From NCBI GenBank assembly GCA_016617855.1, contig JAECUM010009484.1, positions 27,397 through 91,396 on the forward strand: a stretch of 64,000 bases of DNA. Reading direction: 5' to 3'. Origin of the DNA: Megalonaias nervosa. Taxonomy: Eukaryota > Mollusca > Bivalvia > Unionida > Unionidae. This document shows positions 1 through 12,028 of the stretch, piece after piece. A program made the position numbers and the translations under genes. Position 1 is the first letter of the stretch, and each line of letters begins with the position of its first letter. A model generated the notes under the pieces. It searched no databases. It was not told the origin of the DNA and saw only the letters and a list, made by a program, of their open reading frames with translations.

Positions 1-1805
1 CAAGGTTGGCACGAGTAAATATTTTGTTAAACAAAACATGGATTGGTGGACATTGCAATCGATCAGTCAATCCAAAACGGCCATGCTGTTGGAATCTGAC
101 CTAGCGACTGAAATGCACAATTCGTGCATCAATGTACCTAAATTCACATGATAATATGACATCATCAGTAATGACAAACTTACCCGAATATATGGATACA
201 ATGTTTGATTATTAATGCAGGTATCTTTTTTTTTTGACAACCTTGCATTGTTGTTCAAAATACGCCTACATATTTGAAAAAAGCAGTGTCGTGTTTACAT
301 ATTTCAGGTTACTCAGTGAAGACTTAAGTATGTTGGTGCCTTAATATTTATTTGAGGAAAATTACTCTATATTGCATTAATATTTCTAGTGACAAAACTG
401 CATATTTGAATCAGTCTTGACAACTTGTGTGGGTTTGTTTCTGCAGAGGAAGTTAGTTTCATTTCTTTTAGGTTTACCTGCAGCAAAACCCACGAAAATG
501 AACTTCTTATAACATAATGGTAGAGAAAAGGTCCTCTTTTTCCAAGTAAAACATGCGAGAAACTTAATCATTAATCGATAATAAGCATTTGTCAATTTTG
601 CCATAGAGCATTCCTATATTAAATGACGAGAAGCTTTGACATGACAGCTAATAATGATATAGGTATCTGTTTATACCAATTTATATTTGTTACATTTTTA
701 GGTCAAATACTGAACTTCCCCTGTCTAATGGACTCCTAATTATAGTCATACACATATTTTAGAAAAACGAAATCAACAACTTTCATATCTGAAAAACTGC
801 TTGTCCCAAGGTAGATTTAAGTCATGACATAATGATACTTTATTAAAAATCAAAATACTAAAACCACTCATATTTGGTGCACATTTTTCAACAAGTTATA
901 TATTTCCAAGTAGATATAATTAAAGCCACCAACCCCAGCACTTTTTGGCAAATGCCAAGACCCCGGCGGTATTAGGTTACTGTATAATTCGGAAGTTAAT
1001 ATGAGGACAAGCTGTACATTTCAGACTAAGCCACTTGCATACGATCTGATTGAACATCCTTGAAGTGAAAGATCTGCCTACTTACCTTACCAGCATATTG
1101 TGAAGCAATTTTAATTCCGACAGTACAATAATCTTGCCAGAGGAAGATTAAAAATCTTGCATGTTAAATATTTTCTAAGAGTAATTTTCACAAACATGGA
1201 GAAGATTAATGATAGGGAAATCATTTTCCACACTGACATGCACACTGATGTTCAACAACCAATTCATCCAAAGAGGGTCCCATTTCTATTTAGTCAACTT
1301 GATCAAGTAGAGCTGACTAGCGGTCAAAATTTGATGCTGCACAAGACATTCTTTATCAAGTAAGTATCATCAAATACATGGGAAGATTCGCAAGCGGTGA
1401 GTATAGAAAACATTGTTTTGTATTCAATGGTACAAAATTACATTTGGGTCTTACATTTCATAAAAAGGTGGCAAAATTACAACTTTAATAATTAATTCAT
1501 ATTTTTTATGGTGAGAGGTGAGGTGTACAGATCATTTTACATTTGTCAATTCGCTCAGTGGGACCAAAAATGAGAGGCAATTATGTTTTTACATGACTTA
1601 ATTTTGAAGAAATGTTTTACGCCTTTGTATGTATTGGAAGTGGTCACACGACTTGACAAGTGGAGTCTTTACATGAAACACAAAAACACCAATCAGCAAG
1701 AATAATTTGTACAAGGTACGGGCTTCTTTGGCAATTATTAAGTATATATTTTCTTGCATCTATTATTTTAGCGCAATGGAAATCCCAAGATCAGGTTTGT
1801 GACAT
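1..1805. other. Non-coding stretch, nothing recognised
   Basis: AT-rich DNA with only short open frames and no protein family I recognise on either strand. No clear transposon end or tandem repeat is visible before the fold-back repeat that begins near 1806. Confidence 0.5.
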
Positions 1806-2437
1806 AGGGGCTGGTGTCCTTGCTTATAATTTACCTCTGGTACATGTACTATACAGTAACTGCAAGGGAGAACACTTCTCTCCTTTCTCGCGCGGCCTAC
1901 TTAAAAATAACGCCGATATTTCAAACTACATTTCGCGTAACGGAATAAATTTGGTACCGATATTTAACTCAGACATTCGACTTTGTATGCGTATCCGAAG
2001 TTTGGCTTATTATCCTACCTTTAAGAAATGCCAGACCATTTTCCCACGCTACTGCTCGACAAGGCCCTGATCGCGCCCTCTTAAAATGCAAGAACAACGC
2101 GCTGAATGGAATACTGCTTTCTCATTGGCCAACTGAAAATAAGTTATAAATAAATGCCAGACGTCATTTTCTTTTAACCAGTGTGAGGACAGTATTCCAT
2201 TCAGCGGGGTTTTACTGGCATTCCTTAAAGGTACGATATTAAGTCAAACTTTGGATAGGAATACACAGTCGAATGACTGAGCTAAAAATTGGTACCAAAT
2301 TTATTAAGCTTTGCAAAGCTAGAAATATCAGTTTATTCTTAAATAGGTCGCGCGAGAAAGGAGAGAAGTGTCCTCCCTTGTTGTTATTCTATAGTACATG
2401 TATGACAGGTAAATTATAATTAACGATACGAACCCCT
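1806..2437. repeat. Large fold-back (inverted) repeat, MITE-like
   Basis: Two long imperfect arms, about 1806-2118 and 2180-2437, are reverse complements. Shared stretches include ATAATTTACCT, ACATGTACTATA, CTCTCCTTTCTCGCGCG and GAATGGAATACTG. The loop is only about 60 bases. The open frame at 1660-2070 is just one arm read through and has no protein look. This resembles a non-autonomous fold-back element; no transposase or convincing target duplication is visible. Confidence 0.7.
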
Positions 2438-3049
2438 GTGGTTTGTGACAGATTTTTATGTTTATCTTACCCAGGCCCAGCTGTCCCAAGCCAATCATAA
2501 GCGAATGGAAAACATAGGAAACTACTTATTGCTCTCCTGTATTTTTTATCATCATCAATTTTATTATGCTTTGGCTGTGTACGTTTGTATGCGCCACAAT
2601 GGTTTACTCTCCATATTATGTGCACTATAATAAATAAGCATTTTATTACCTGGGTTAATCTAAATCTTGATTTGTCAGGCCGCAGAACTGTAGTAGTTCT
2701 GCAGAATGTTTGTATATTTACTATGCATGATGCATTAACTCATCAACCATTCTATGTTTGGAATCCAATCTTTCATGTTTTGAAGATCGGAATGCAGTTT
2801 TGAAGTTTTACACTTGGAACAGGATATAAATCTTAAACTACATAAGTACAAATTCTGGTTGCATTTATAAATATATATTTATACTATTTCGAAAACTCTG
2901 TATAATATTTCTACCATGTACATGGAGAATAATATTCGGAACATGGAACAATATCGTCGGTATTCACCCGATATACTTCTGTTCCTAAAAACAAACCAAC
3001 GTTATGTTCTTGGAGCAATGCGCTGATCAGCTGTTATTCACATGATATT
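2438..3049. other. Non-coding stretch, nothing recognised
   Basis: AT-rich sequence with short overlapping frames (2445-2630, 2585-2803) that show no domain, no codon bias and no homology I can name. Confidence 0.45.
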
Positions 3050-3220
3050 ATGAACGGAAGTGGAGATATGCAATCATGTACACGTCCTGACTGCCACAAG
3101 TATCATTTGCCATGCAAGCACATACTGGTAGGTTTGCATTTTGGCTGGATTGTCTTTCACAGATATATCGTCAAGTCCTCATTTATATTCAGACATATTC
3201 TTGAACATGTAAAATATTAA
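3050..3220 (+). pseudogene. SWIM zinc-finger-like fragment
   Basis: A 56-residue frame contains CTRPDC followed by LPCKHIL. The C-x(n)-C...C-x-H spacing is that of a SWIM zinc finger, known from MULE-type transposases and some nuclear proteins. The frame ends in unrelated residues, with no flanking domain, so this is at best an exon or a relic of a transposase. Assignment rests on the single motif. Confidence 0.3.
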
Positions 3221-3624
3221 GAAAACATCCCATCCTCACAGTTTGGAGTTGAAAGCAACGCAGAATCATTGTCCTAGGCGTCTGTTGACAAAAATGTGCC
3301 CTCAATCACCTTGTCGCATACATACTGTAGAAACAAGTGCGAAGACTCTTTGAAGTCTATTACAACCAGCAAGGATATTTTGGAGGAGCAAGATCATCAT
3401 AAATCATTGTGTAACACATTGTCAGCAGTGTAAAGACTTGCAATTCACTACTTATATCTGCAGGCAGCAACTCTTACCTAATGCATTTAAAAAAATTGCT
3501 AAGAAAAAGAGAAATGAACGAGCAGCGAATAAACACAAACGATATAGACTCAGCTACATACATGATCTATCACAATATCTCAGTCTGGAATAACTCTGCA
3601 AACTTGATACTGCTAAAATATTAA

Positions 3625-3870
3625 CGTGATGTTTGTCTTGTGCAAGGGGAGTCATGTGATCACATTGCTTCTTTGTTGTATGCCTTATCGACATCACAGA
3701 GAAAAGGAAGGCTGGTGAAATTTCAGTTACATCACTTTAATGTAAATGGAATACACAACGGCCTTGGAAACTATCCCCGAAGAAGAATATTAAGGCTGAA
3801 AAATACTCTGGCATTCTCGAAATTTCAGCATACGATGAGTATAGGCCATCAAGAGAGGGCAGTCCACTAA
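3625..3870 (+). pseudogene. Second SWIM-like fragment
   Basis: The frame starts after a stop at 3622 and reads CLVQGESCDHIASLLYAL, matching the C-x(n)-C-x-H then ALLYA pattern seen in SWIM fingers of YqaJ-nuclease-linked proteins in invertebrate genomes. The rest is not recognisable. It may belong to the same decayed gene as the 3050-3220 fragment, but they are in different contexts and both are weak. Confidence 0.25.
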
Positions 3871-4374
3871 AAGGGGAAGAACTCCAGAAAATGTTACTTG
3901 CCATAAAATTTAGCTGGATATACACATTTCCCCAAACCAGATATTTCTGAGGAGGTATTGGCGCCATTTTGCATTCCGCTTCCAAATATTATGTTCAGAG
4001 ACACATTTCAGGGCAAGGTCTATTGTCGAGACCCTACAGCGTAATCTGCATTATAAATCGGTGATAATGAGGTTGGTTGATGCCTCCAAACAAGATACGA
4101 TTCATTGTGTTCTTTTTAGCACCGTACATAAATTGGAGTTTCCACAGATTATCTTCAAGCTTTGTTGCCAAGACAGCTTCCTCGATATCTCCCTCCTCGC
4201 CAGAGTCCATGTTCCACTATACCTTTTACGTTGTAGCTGAAGACTGACCTCATTAAATTACACTCAACTAAATATAAACATTGTATCCAACCATACCGAT
4301 CTCAAAATCACCACACTATTTTTATCCCGGATAAATGTCTCAACAGACGTTCTTTTCATCCTCGGAACAATGAT
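3871..4374. other. Non-coding stretch, nothing recognised
   Basis: No supported gene or repeat end; the LINE array starts abruptly with a GGTT run at 4375. Confidence 0.45.
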
Positions 4375-4671
4375 TGGTTGGTTGGTTGGTTGGATTTTTA
4401 CGGCGCACCAGCACTGTTAGGCTATTTAGCGCCATACAAAAGGTTATATCTTTCATCATTTAAAACTGGTAAAGGGTTTCGTATCGACCAGCGATACGAA
4501 ACCAAACAGTTCAAAGTAAAACGATAAAATGGTAACGGTGATAAATAAATAAAGTTTCCCGATCAACGGGGAGTGCAAATGATGTATAACAACGAAAACA
4601 GATGAAAGGTAATTAAACTTTAGCGACGGTATATATAGAACATAAAACTGTTCAAGGTGATAGCATAAACG

Positions 4672-5769
4672 CTATAGCTTATGATAAATGTTTACTTCCT
4701 TCAGGAAGTCTATAATATAAAAAACGCTAACTGTATCAAAGAGCTCCCTAATGTCATGCACATTGTAATAATGATCACGCGTAAGTTGGAGGTCGAAACA
4801 TTTCAACATAAAGTGCTTAACGGTGAATGGTTCATTGCAAGATATGCACTCTGGTGGGTCTTCTCCTTTTAGTATGTAGGAGTGGGTTAAATAAGAATGA
4901 CCAATTTGAATTCTTGCAATGACTACCTCCTCTCTACGGACCGCTCTGTAGGAAGGAGTCCATTCTCCTAGGGTTGGCTTGATGGCCTGAAGTTTGTTAT
5001 TCACGGCATCATTCCATGATGCCTGCCATTTCTGACGTAAACATTCTTTGATACTACGTTTAAAATAAGTATACGGTATTTTGAAATCAGATGGTTCCAG
5101 TGATAGAGCCATTTTAGCAGCGCGGTCTGCTTTGTCATTACCTTAAATGCCAATATGGCTGGGTAACCAACAGTATACTATATTGTGGGAGGTACTCAGC
5201 TCAGTATCTTTGAGGAGAATATTGGCTAATAATGGGTTCTCCAGTTTTCTGTTATGTAGTGACTGAAGTACTGATAGTTAATCGGAGAAGATGATGCTGT
5301 TTAAAACACGCTTGCTTTCAATATATTGCAAAGCAAGGTCTATTGCTCTGATTTCGGCTGAAAAAATTGATGTACCATTTGGCAAGCGAACTTTTCTTGT
5401 GTGTTTTCCACTAACGAAGGCTGCAGCAGCTTTTTCCTCCTCTTTTGATCCATCAGTATATATTCTTGTATAATTTTCAAATTGGGTGAGGAGTTCATGA
5501 TAAGAATTGTGGAAGATGGAAGGGTTTGTCTCCGATATTTTTCCATCGTGTAACGCAAAAAGTACTTTTGGTTGTTGAAGTAGCCAGGGAGGTGTTTCGG
5601 AGACGGACGTTTTCTGAATTTTTGAAAGATCAATTTTCGTACTGTCAAGACATGGTAATATTCTAATGCCAAAGGTAGGTGTGGCGTTTGGTTTATTGTC
5701 ATATAAGGTTTTGTATTTGGGTTGAAAAACAGCCGAAAAAGCAGGGTTCAGAGGGATTGATCTTAATTT
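4672..5769 (-). pseudogene. LINE ORF2 C-terminal part: RNase H and tail
   Basis: Frames in this interval show the RNase H signature YTDGSKEE (first Asp), then SAEIRAIDLAL (Glu) and IIFSD (second Asp), followed by the conserved zinc-like tail with ECISCNEPFTVKHFML, which ends many Nimb/I-type ORF2 proteins. RNase H would remove the RNA template during target-primed reverse transcription. The coding sequence is cut by several stops and shifts, so this copy is dead. Confidence 0.8.
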
Positions 5770-6009
5770 GGGGCCCTGAGTGGCCGAGTGGTCTAAAGCT
5801 CTCACCCTTATGGATCACTGCCATCTCACCTCTGTCTGCGTGAGTTCGAATCTCAGGCTCGGCTAAGGTGGGCACGTGAGAAAGCCTGCCAGTAGCTTCT
5901 CGTGGGTCGGTGGTTCTTCCCGGGGTTTTCCAGGGTTCTTCCTCCACCAATTCTACTGGCCGCTATGTATCTCTAGTGCTGAAAAATGGCGTTAAACCCT
6001 ACAACAACT
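5770..6009 (+). mobile_element. tRNA-derived SINE
   Basis: The head resembles a tRNA with an A box TGGCCGAGTGG near 5781 and a B box GTTCGAATC at 5844-5852. A tRNA-unrelated body follows, with a short ACAACAAC tail at 6001-6008. A relative with the same body lies on the minus strand at 48001-48265. The insertion interrupts LINE copy 1a, and LINE sequence equal to 15950-16610 is missing at its 3' side. Confidence 0.75.
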
Positions 6010-6843
6010 GCCCTGGAGAACACCCATCTCGTGATCGTGCATATCAGAGAGGGCGGAGCCCACTCGTTCCTTGAATTCCTTGTCTGAGAGAAAGTTTGAT
6101 ATGAAAGAGGGCAGACGGCCTTTTAGACCTAGATCTTGCAGGTCATTTAGTATCCCGTACTTCCATGTTGTATCATAGGCCTTTTCCAAGTCAAAGAAAA
6201 CCGCTACTAAATATTCTTTCTTGATAAAAGCGTCGCAAATAAAGGTTTCCAGTCTAACCAGATGATCATTGGTGCTACGGCTACACCGAAAGCCACTTTG
6301 GAAAGGAGATATTAAATTGTTGCTTTCCAAATACCATACAAGCGGAGAACTGATCATTCGTTCCATTGTTTTGCATACGCAGCTAGTCAGTGATATGGGT
6401 CTATAGTTGATAGGATCTGCGCTATCTTTGCCTAGTTTGGGAATTGGTATTATTGTTGCTTCTTTCCAAATTTTTTGTACATTACCAGTGATCCATACAT
6501 TATTGAAGATTTCCAGAAGAACTGATAATGATGGTTCTGGAAGGCGTTTCAAAAACTGGTAATATATATCGTCAAGCCCAGCAGATGTATCATGGGCCTT
6601 ATTCAAAGATTCCATGAACTCCAACAATGAAAACGGTTGATTATAACTTTCCGAGTTGTTCGATGCGAATTTCAACCGTGTCTTTTCTTTTTGAGCTTTT
6701 AATCTACGGAAAGCTTCTGAATAATTAGACGATGATGAATTTTTAGAGAAACTATCAGCAAGTATATTAGCTATTTCATGTTTGGTATTGAAATTGGTGT
6801 TATTTAGTTTCAGATGTCGAAAAGAATTGTTTTCCCTTTCCAT
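6010..6843 (-). pseudogene. LINE reverse transcriptase fragment (copy 1a)
   Basis: The frame contains the fingers/palm motifs NYRPISLTSC, FQSGFR and VFFDLEKAYDT, the last carrying the first catalytic Asp. It breaks off before the YxDD box, because the SINE and a deletion lie there. The palm would copy LINE RNA into DNA at the nicked target. Closest relatives in the window are at 16591-17046 and 19352-20044. Confidence 0.85.
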
Positions 6844-6929
6844 TGATTTTGAAACATATTTTTTCCATGATGCTTTTTTACTTTCTTTAATCGTGCGGCG
6901 AGCTTTGGCCCGAACAATTCGGTACTTAG

Positions 6930-7847
6930 TTAAATTTTCGGGCGTTGGACGATTATTAAATATTTTCGGTGCTTCTCGGCGTTGTCTAATAGTTCTTTAC
7001 ACTCTTTGGTGAACCACGGTTTTTGGGTTCTTTTACAGTTCGGTGAAGACTTAGGAATGGATTCCCCTGCAATCTCAATTAAGACGGAAGTAAATTGTCG
7101 AATAGGGTCATTGTCGTTTAGGACGGTATTCCTATTAAGCCTAGCTGTACAAAGTGTTTCAAATTTGGCCCAGTCGGCCTTCTTTAAATTCCATTGTGGA
7201 ACTGCGTCATCAATTGTAGAGTTAATATTTTCAAGGGAGATTGGAAAGTGATCACTGCTGTGAAGGTTATCAGCGACCTTCGAATTATAATCCAAAAGCA
7301 GCGAAGGAGAACAAATCGTCAAATCGATACACGTATATGTACCCGTTCCTGGGTATAAATATGTCGGTGATTTGGTATTATATAGACACAAGTCATGTCT
7401 AGTAATGAAATCTTCAACCTTTTTGCCCCTGTCGCTTATATGGTTTGATCCCCATAAAATGTTATGGGCATTAAAATCCCCATGTAGAACAATGGGAATA
7501 CGCAGTTGTTTAACAAGTTTGTCTAAATCATTTGGTGTTTGGTGGTATATAAATAGAACAAAAGGTAATCACTCGATGAAGGGTGACGCTTACAGCAACT
7601 GCTTGTAAATCTGTGTTCAAGGAAATAACGCTGTGAGTAGCCCTGTTGTTTACAATAACAGAAACTCCTCCTGAGGCCCTATCACCAGTTTTGGAGAAGA
7701 TGTTATAAGAGGAGTAGTTTTTAAGTGTGGTGTTGTCTGTGTCTTTTAAAAATGTTTCCTGCAGACATAGTACTGCAGGATCATGTTCGTTTAAAAGCAG
7801 TTTAAGTCCTCGACAATTCCATTGCATGATGCTGTTCTTTATTATGG
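6930..7847 (-). pseudogene. LINE AP endonuclease fragment (copy 1a)
   Basis: Pieces of an exonuclease-endonuclease-phosphatase domain are spread over shifted frames: QWNCRGLK and VLCLQETFL at the N-terminus (7528-7866) and TCIDLTICSPSL with SSDHFPI at the C-terminus (6930-7391). The family nicks target DNA to prime reverse transcription. Frame breaks make this copy inactive. Confidence 0.8.
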
Positions 7848-8434
7848 CTTTCCAAATACCATACAAGCCGAGAATTGATCATTCGTTCCATTGTTTTGCA
7901 CACACAGCCCGTCAGTGCAAAAGGCCTATAGTTGGTAGGATCTGCGCTATCTTTACCTGGTTTGGGAATTGGTATTACTGTAGCTTCTTTCCAAATTTTT
8001 GGTACATTACCAGTAATCCATAAATCATTGAAGATTTCCAGAATAACTGTTAATGATGATTCCACTACATGTTTCAAAAATTGGTTATTTATCTCGTCAG
8101 TTCCATAAGCTCCAACAGTGAAAACAGTTGACTTATAACTTTTAGAATTATTCGATGTAAATTTCTACCGTGATTTTTCTTTTTGAGCTTTTAATCTTCG
8201 GAAAGCTTCGGAAGAATTAGACGATGAGGAATTTTTAGAGAAACTATGAGCAAGTGTATTAACTATTTCATGTTTGGAATTGAAATTGTTGTTATTTAGT
8301 TTCAGATGTCGGAAAGAATTGTGTTTTCCCTTTCCATTTATTTTGCGGATCGTGTCCCAAACTTCTTTGTAGAGGAACGAGAATTTAAAGTTGAAACACT
8401 TTTTTTCCCATGACGCTCTTTTACTTTCTTTCAT
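7848..8434 (-). pseudogene. LINE reverse transcriptase N-terminal fragment (copy 1b)
   Basis: Two frames (7802-8077 and 8165-8434) carry WITGNVPKIWKEATVIPI, NYRPFALTGC and the upstream linker KAQKEKSR found in the other LINE copies. The catalytic palm is absent because the copy is cut at 7848. Stops between 8078 and 8164 break the frame. Confidence 0.8.
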
Positions 8435-8779
8435 CGTGCGGCTAGCTTTGGCCCCAATAATGCGGTACTTAGTTTAATTTTCGGACGTTGGACCATTAAT
8501 AAATTTGTTCAGTGCTTCTCGGCGTTGTCTAATGGTTTCTTTACATTCTTTGGTGAACCACGGTTTTGGGGTTCTTTTACAGTTCGGTGAGGACTTGGGA
8601 ATGGATTCTCCTGCAGTCTCAATGAAAAAAGAAGTAAAATATAGAACAGAGTCATTGTCGTTTAGAACGGTATCCCTGTTAAGCCTAGCTGTACAAAGTG
8701 TTTCAAACTTGGCCCAGTCGGCTTTCTTTAAATTCCATTGTGGAATTGCGTCATGAATTGTAGAGTTAATATTTTCAAG

Positions 8780-9294
8780 TTAGATTGGAAAGTGATCACT
8801 GCTGTGAAGGTTATCATCGACCTTCCAATTATAATCCAAAAGTAGCGAAGGAGAACAAATTGTCAAGTCGATACACGTGTATGTACCCGTTCCTGAGTGT
8901 AAGGACCTCAGAGATCTGGTGTTATATAGACACAAATCGTGTCTACAAATGAAGTCTTCTACTTTGTGGCCATTGTCACCTATATGATTTGGACCCCATA
9001 AAATGTTATGGGCATTTAAAATCCCCGAGTATAACAAATGGCGCAGGAAGTTGTTGAACAAGAGTGTCTGATTCATTTGGTAGTAGGTTGGTGTTTGGTG
9101 GGTTGTAAATAGAAGAAAAGGTAATCATTCAACGTAGAGTGACACTCACCACAATGGCTTGCGTTTGTGTTTAAAAGGATGACGCTATGAGGGGTCTATT
9201 GTTCACAGCAACAGAAATTCGTCCTGAGGCTCTGTCAACATTCTGTAAGTAGGTGTTAAACAGAGAGTAATTTTTAACTGTGATGTTATCATTG
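8780..9294 (-). pseudogene. LINE endonuclease C-terminal part (copy 1b)
   Basis: The frame has the family motifs LNAHNILWG, TCIDLTICSPSL and SSDHFPI of AP-type endonucleases. It is continued on the far side of the hAT by 11842-11966, which holds QWNCRGF and VLCLQDTFL. Confidence 0.8.
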
Positions 9295-11841
9295 CAGGGG
9301 TGGGCAAACTACGGCCCGCCAAGGGTTTTCATGCGGCCTAGGAACAAGTCCTATGTTCACGCTATTTAATTTTCTCAAGGGTAAAATTTCTTTCTAATTT
9401 TGAGAGAAATGTAACCACGCGATGGCAAATACCCACCCAGTGGGAAAAGCCATAGAAATTTCAATAGAACCTTGTTTGGCTTGTTTCGCATTCTATTCAT
9501 ATATCTATGATTTTTTCCCACCGGGTGGGTCGATCGAGGTGCGCGCGCGCATGCGTTGTCTTTCACTGTTCACACGCTCGTGATTGGCTCAGTGCGTCGT
9601 CAGTGTGTCTTGACTGTGTGATCGGAACCAGCGCGCTTACGCGCCAAAAAGATTTTTTGAACAGTGTATTCACCTGCCATGGCAGACGAGTGACTCGCAG
9701 TTAACGCGAAATTGTTGAAGTGAAGAATTTACCGGGATTGACAGTTCCGTATCGATCATTTAAAAAAGCTTTCATTATCTGCCAAAGTTTACCCAAAATG
9801 AGTTGTTCGAGGATATCTAGAAAGCGAAAAATTGAAGATGAATGCCGTGCGTTTAACAAGGAGTGGACTGACAAGTATTTCTTTACTGATGTTGGAGTTA
9901 AAGCTGTGTGTTTGATTTGTCAAGACACTATTGCCGTTTTCAAGGAGTTCAATTTCAAACATCACTTTCAAACTAAGCACGGTAACTTTAAAAAAAATAT
10001 ATCAAAACAAGAACTGCAAAAGAAAGCAACTGATCTGCTAAAAAAAACTGAAACAACAGGAAGCTGTGTTTGTGAAAACTTCATCTTTACAAGAGAATGC
10101 AACAAAGGCAAGTTTCGTGTTGGCCAACAAAATCGCAAAGCAAAACACCATTTTCGGAAGCAGAATTTATTAAAGATTGTATTATTGATACTGTCAGTGT
10201 TGTGTGTCCTGAAGCCAAGTCAAAAGTAGAAGACATGTCATTAGCACGAAGAACTATTGTTCGTTGCATAGACGCAATTGCAGTGAATCTTCAAGAACAA
10301 TTGTTAAAGGCCAGTGATAGTTTTCAGTGGTTTTCTATTGCTTTGGATGAGAGTACTGATATTCAGGATACTGCACAGTTGCTTATTTTTATCAGAGGAA
10401 TTGATGCAAACTTTGACATTACAGAGGATTTGTCATCTATGGAGTCTCTCAAAGACACTCGTACTGGGAAAGATTTGTACAACAGTATCATTAACAGTTT
10501 AATCAGATCTGGATTAAGCTTAGATAAAATGGCAAGTATTACAACTGATGGGGCTCTTTCACTCACAGGTGAACATTCCGGCCTTGTGAAGTTAATGAAT
10601 GATAAAATTAAAGATTTCCCACTGCACAGTGTACTGTCCTTTCATAGCATCTAACATCAAGAAAGCCTCTGTAAGTCTTCTTTAAATCTTAAGCATGTTG
10701 TGGATCCAGTCGTGTGTGCAGTGAATGCAATAAGAGCAAGGGGACTGAAACACAGGCAGTTCCGAAGCCTGTTGGAAGATATGGAAGCTGATTTCACTGA
10801 TGTGCTGTACCACACAAATGTCTGCTGGTTAAGCATGGGAAAAATACTAAAGATGGTGTGGGACCTCAAAGCAGAGATTCTCATGTTTGTTTCTATGAAA
10901 GATATCTCTTGTGACTTTTCAAAACAAATGCAGAGTGAAGAATGGATTTGTGATTTTGCATTTGCTGTGGACATAATGCAACAATTGAATGAGCTGAACA
11001 CTAAACTTCAAGGAAAAGGTGTATTTGCTCATGAATTGTACGTGGAAGTGAAATCCTTTCAAATGGGGCTTAAACTTTTTTGCCACGCAGCTGAATGAGC
11101 AGAACTTTGCTCATTTTCCTCTTTTGAAGACGCAGACGGTTTCACAAGCATTATCAGACAAGTACAGTTGTCAGATCACGGGTTTAAGAGAAGAATTTAT
11201 CTGGAGGTTTGCTGATTTCAAGGCAATGGAACAACAGTTCGACCTGCTCAGCTCACCCTTTGCTTTTGACATTTAAACAGCCACTGAAAAACTGCAGATG
11301 GAACTGATTGATTTGCAGGCCGACAATTCCTTAAAAAGAACATGTGAAACCAAACCCCTGATTGAATTTTATGCTTCTCTACACCCAGGAAAGTTTCAAA
11401 ATCTGAAAGAATTTGCCAGAAAGATGTTTGTGTTGTTAGCGTCAACCTACATTTGTGAGCAGACTTTCTCTACTATGAAAGTTAACAAGTCAAAGAACAG
11501 ATCGCTTCTCACAGATTCAAATCTTCACTCAGTTTTAAAGATCAGCACGAGCAACTTGTCACCAAATTTTGACAAACTGGTCAATGAATGTGATCAGCTG
11601 CATCATTCGCACTGACTGTTTAGGTTACTCTGTTTATCAAGTAAACGTGCTTCTTTTGATGTTTAAGTTTTCAAATATTAACAACAAATTAACAACTGAA
11701 AATTAATTATGATGTTATTTAGAAAAACCTTTTGTTTTTGCTATTTCAAATATTAATTATTTTACTTAATGAACTATGCGGCCCGCTAAAGTTGTAAATT
11801 TGTGTATGCGGCCCTTGCACTGGAAAGTTTGCCCACCTCTG
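9295..11841 (+). mobile_element. hAT transposon inserted in LINE copy 1b
   Basis: The left end CAGGGGTGGGCAAACT (9295-9310) and right end AAAGTTTGCCCACCTCTG (11824-11841) are matching terminal inverted repeats of the common hAT type. Subterminal CGGCCCGC boxes occur on both sides. The 8-base target duplication is not clean (left TATCATTG, right CTATCTTT). The insertion orientation is opposite to the LINE. The transposase inside is broken, so the element is dead. Confidence 0.88.
9798..11615 (+). pseudogene. hAT transposase (GTF2IRD2-like), frameshifted
   Basis: Four successive frames cover an N-terminal BED-like zinc finger (CLICQ... HFQTKH, near 9908-9980), the RNase H-like catalytic core (IALDESTDIQDTAQL near 10336, ITTDGALSLTG near 10537) and the C-terminal hATC dimerisation region (STYICEQTFSTMK near 11440). 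Shifts fall near 10095, 10655 and 11100-11290. Transposase of this type cuts and pastes DNA by a DDE mechanism. The parts are in family order and spacing; only the frame is lost. Confidence 0.85.
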
Positions 11842-11966
11842 CTATCTTTTAAAAATGTATCCTGAAGGCATAGTACTGCATGATCATATTCGTTTAAAAG
11901 CAGAAGAATATCACTGTAATTGGCTTTAAATCCTCGACAGTTCCATTGTATGATGGTGTTCTTCAT
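11842..11966 (-). pseudogene. LINE endonuclease N-terminal part (copy 1b)
   Basis: The frame begins at a methionine followed by IIQWNCRGF and VLCLQDTFL, the first catalytic Glu region of AP endonuclease. It is separated from the remainder (8780-9294) by the hAT. Confidence 0.75.
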
Positions 11967-12028
11967 TATAAGTTTAGAGTGGAGATTGTGAAGCTATGTT
12001 AGACCTTTCGCGGAGACAATCTGTGTGG

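Larger units (their letters stand above)
4375..7847 (-). mobile_element. LINE copy 1a (Nimb/I-like, 5' truncated)
   Basis: Read on the minus strand the copy ends in a 3' tail of AACC repeats (GGTT at 4375-4394 on the plus strand), preceded by a 3' UTR that recurs at 14590, 17400, 17560 and 20395. Upstream come RNase H, reverse transcriptase and AP endonuclease in the order expected for LINEs of the I group with a C-terminal RNase H. It stops just inside the endonuclease start at about 7847, where it abuts reverse transcriptase of another copy. A SINE sits at 5770-6009 and about 0.65 kb of LINE is missing there. Confidence 0.85.

Noticed and set aside
9287..11849. Clean 8-base target duplication of the hAT
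   Set aside because: Flanks TATCATTG and CTATCTTT only partly agree; the terminal repeats alone support the call.
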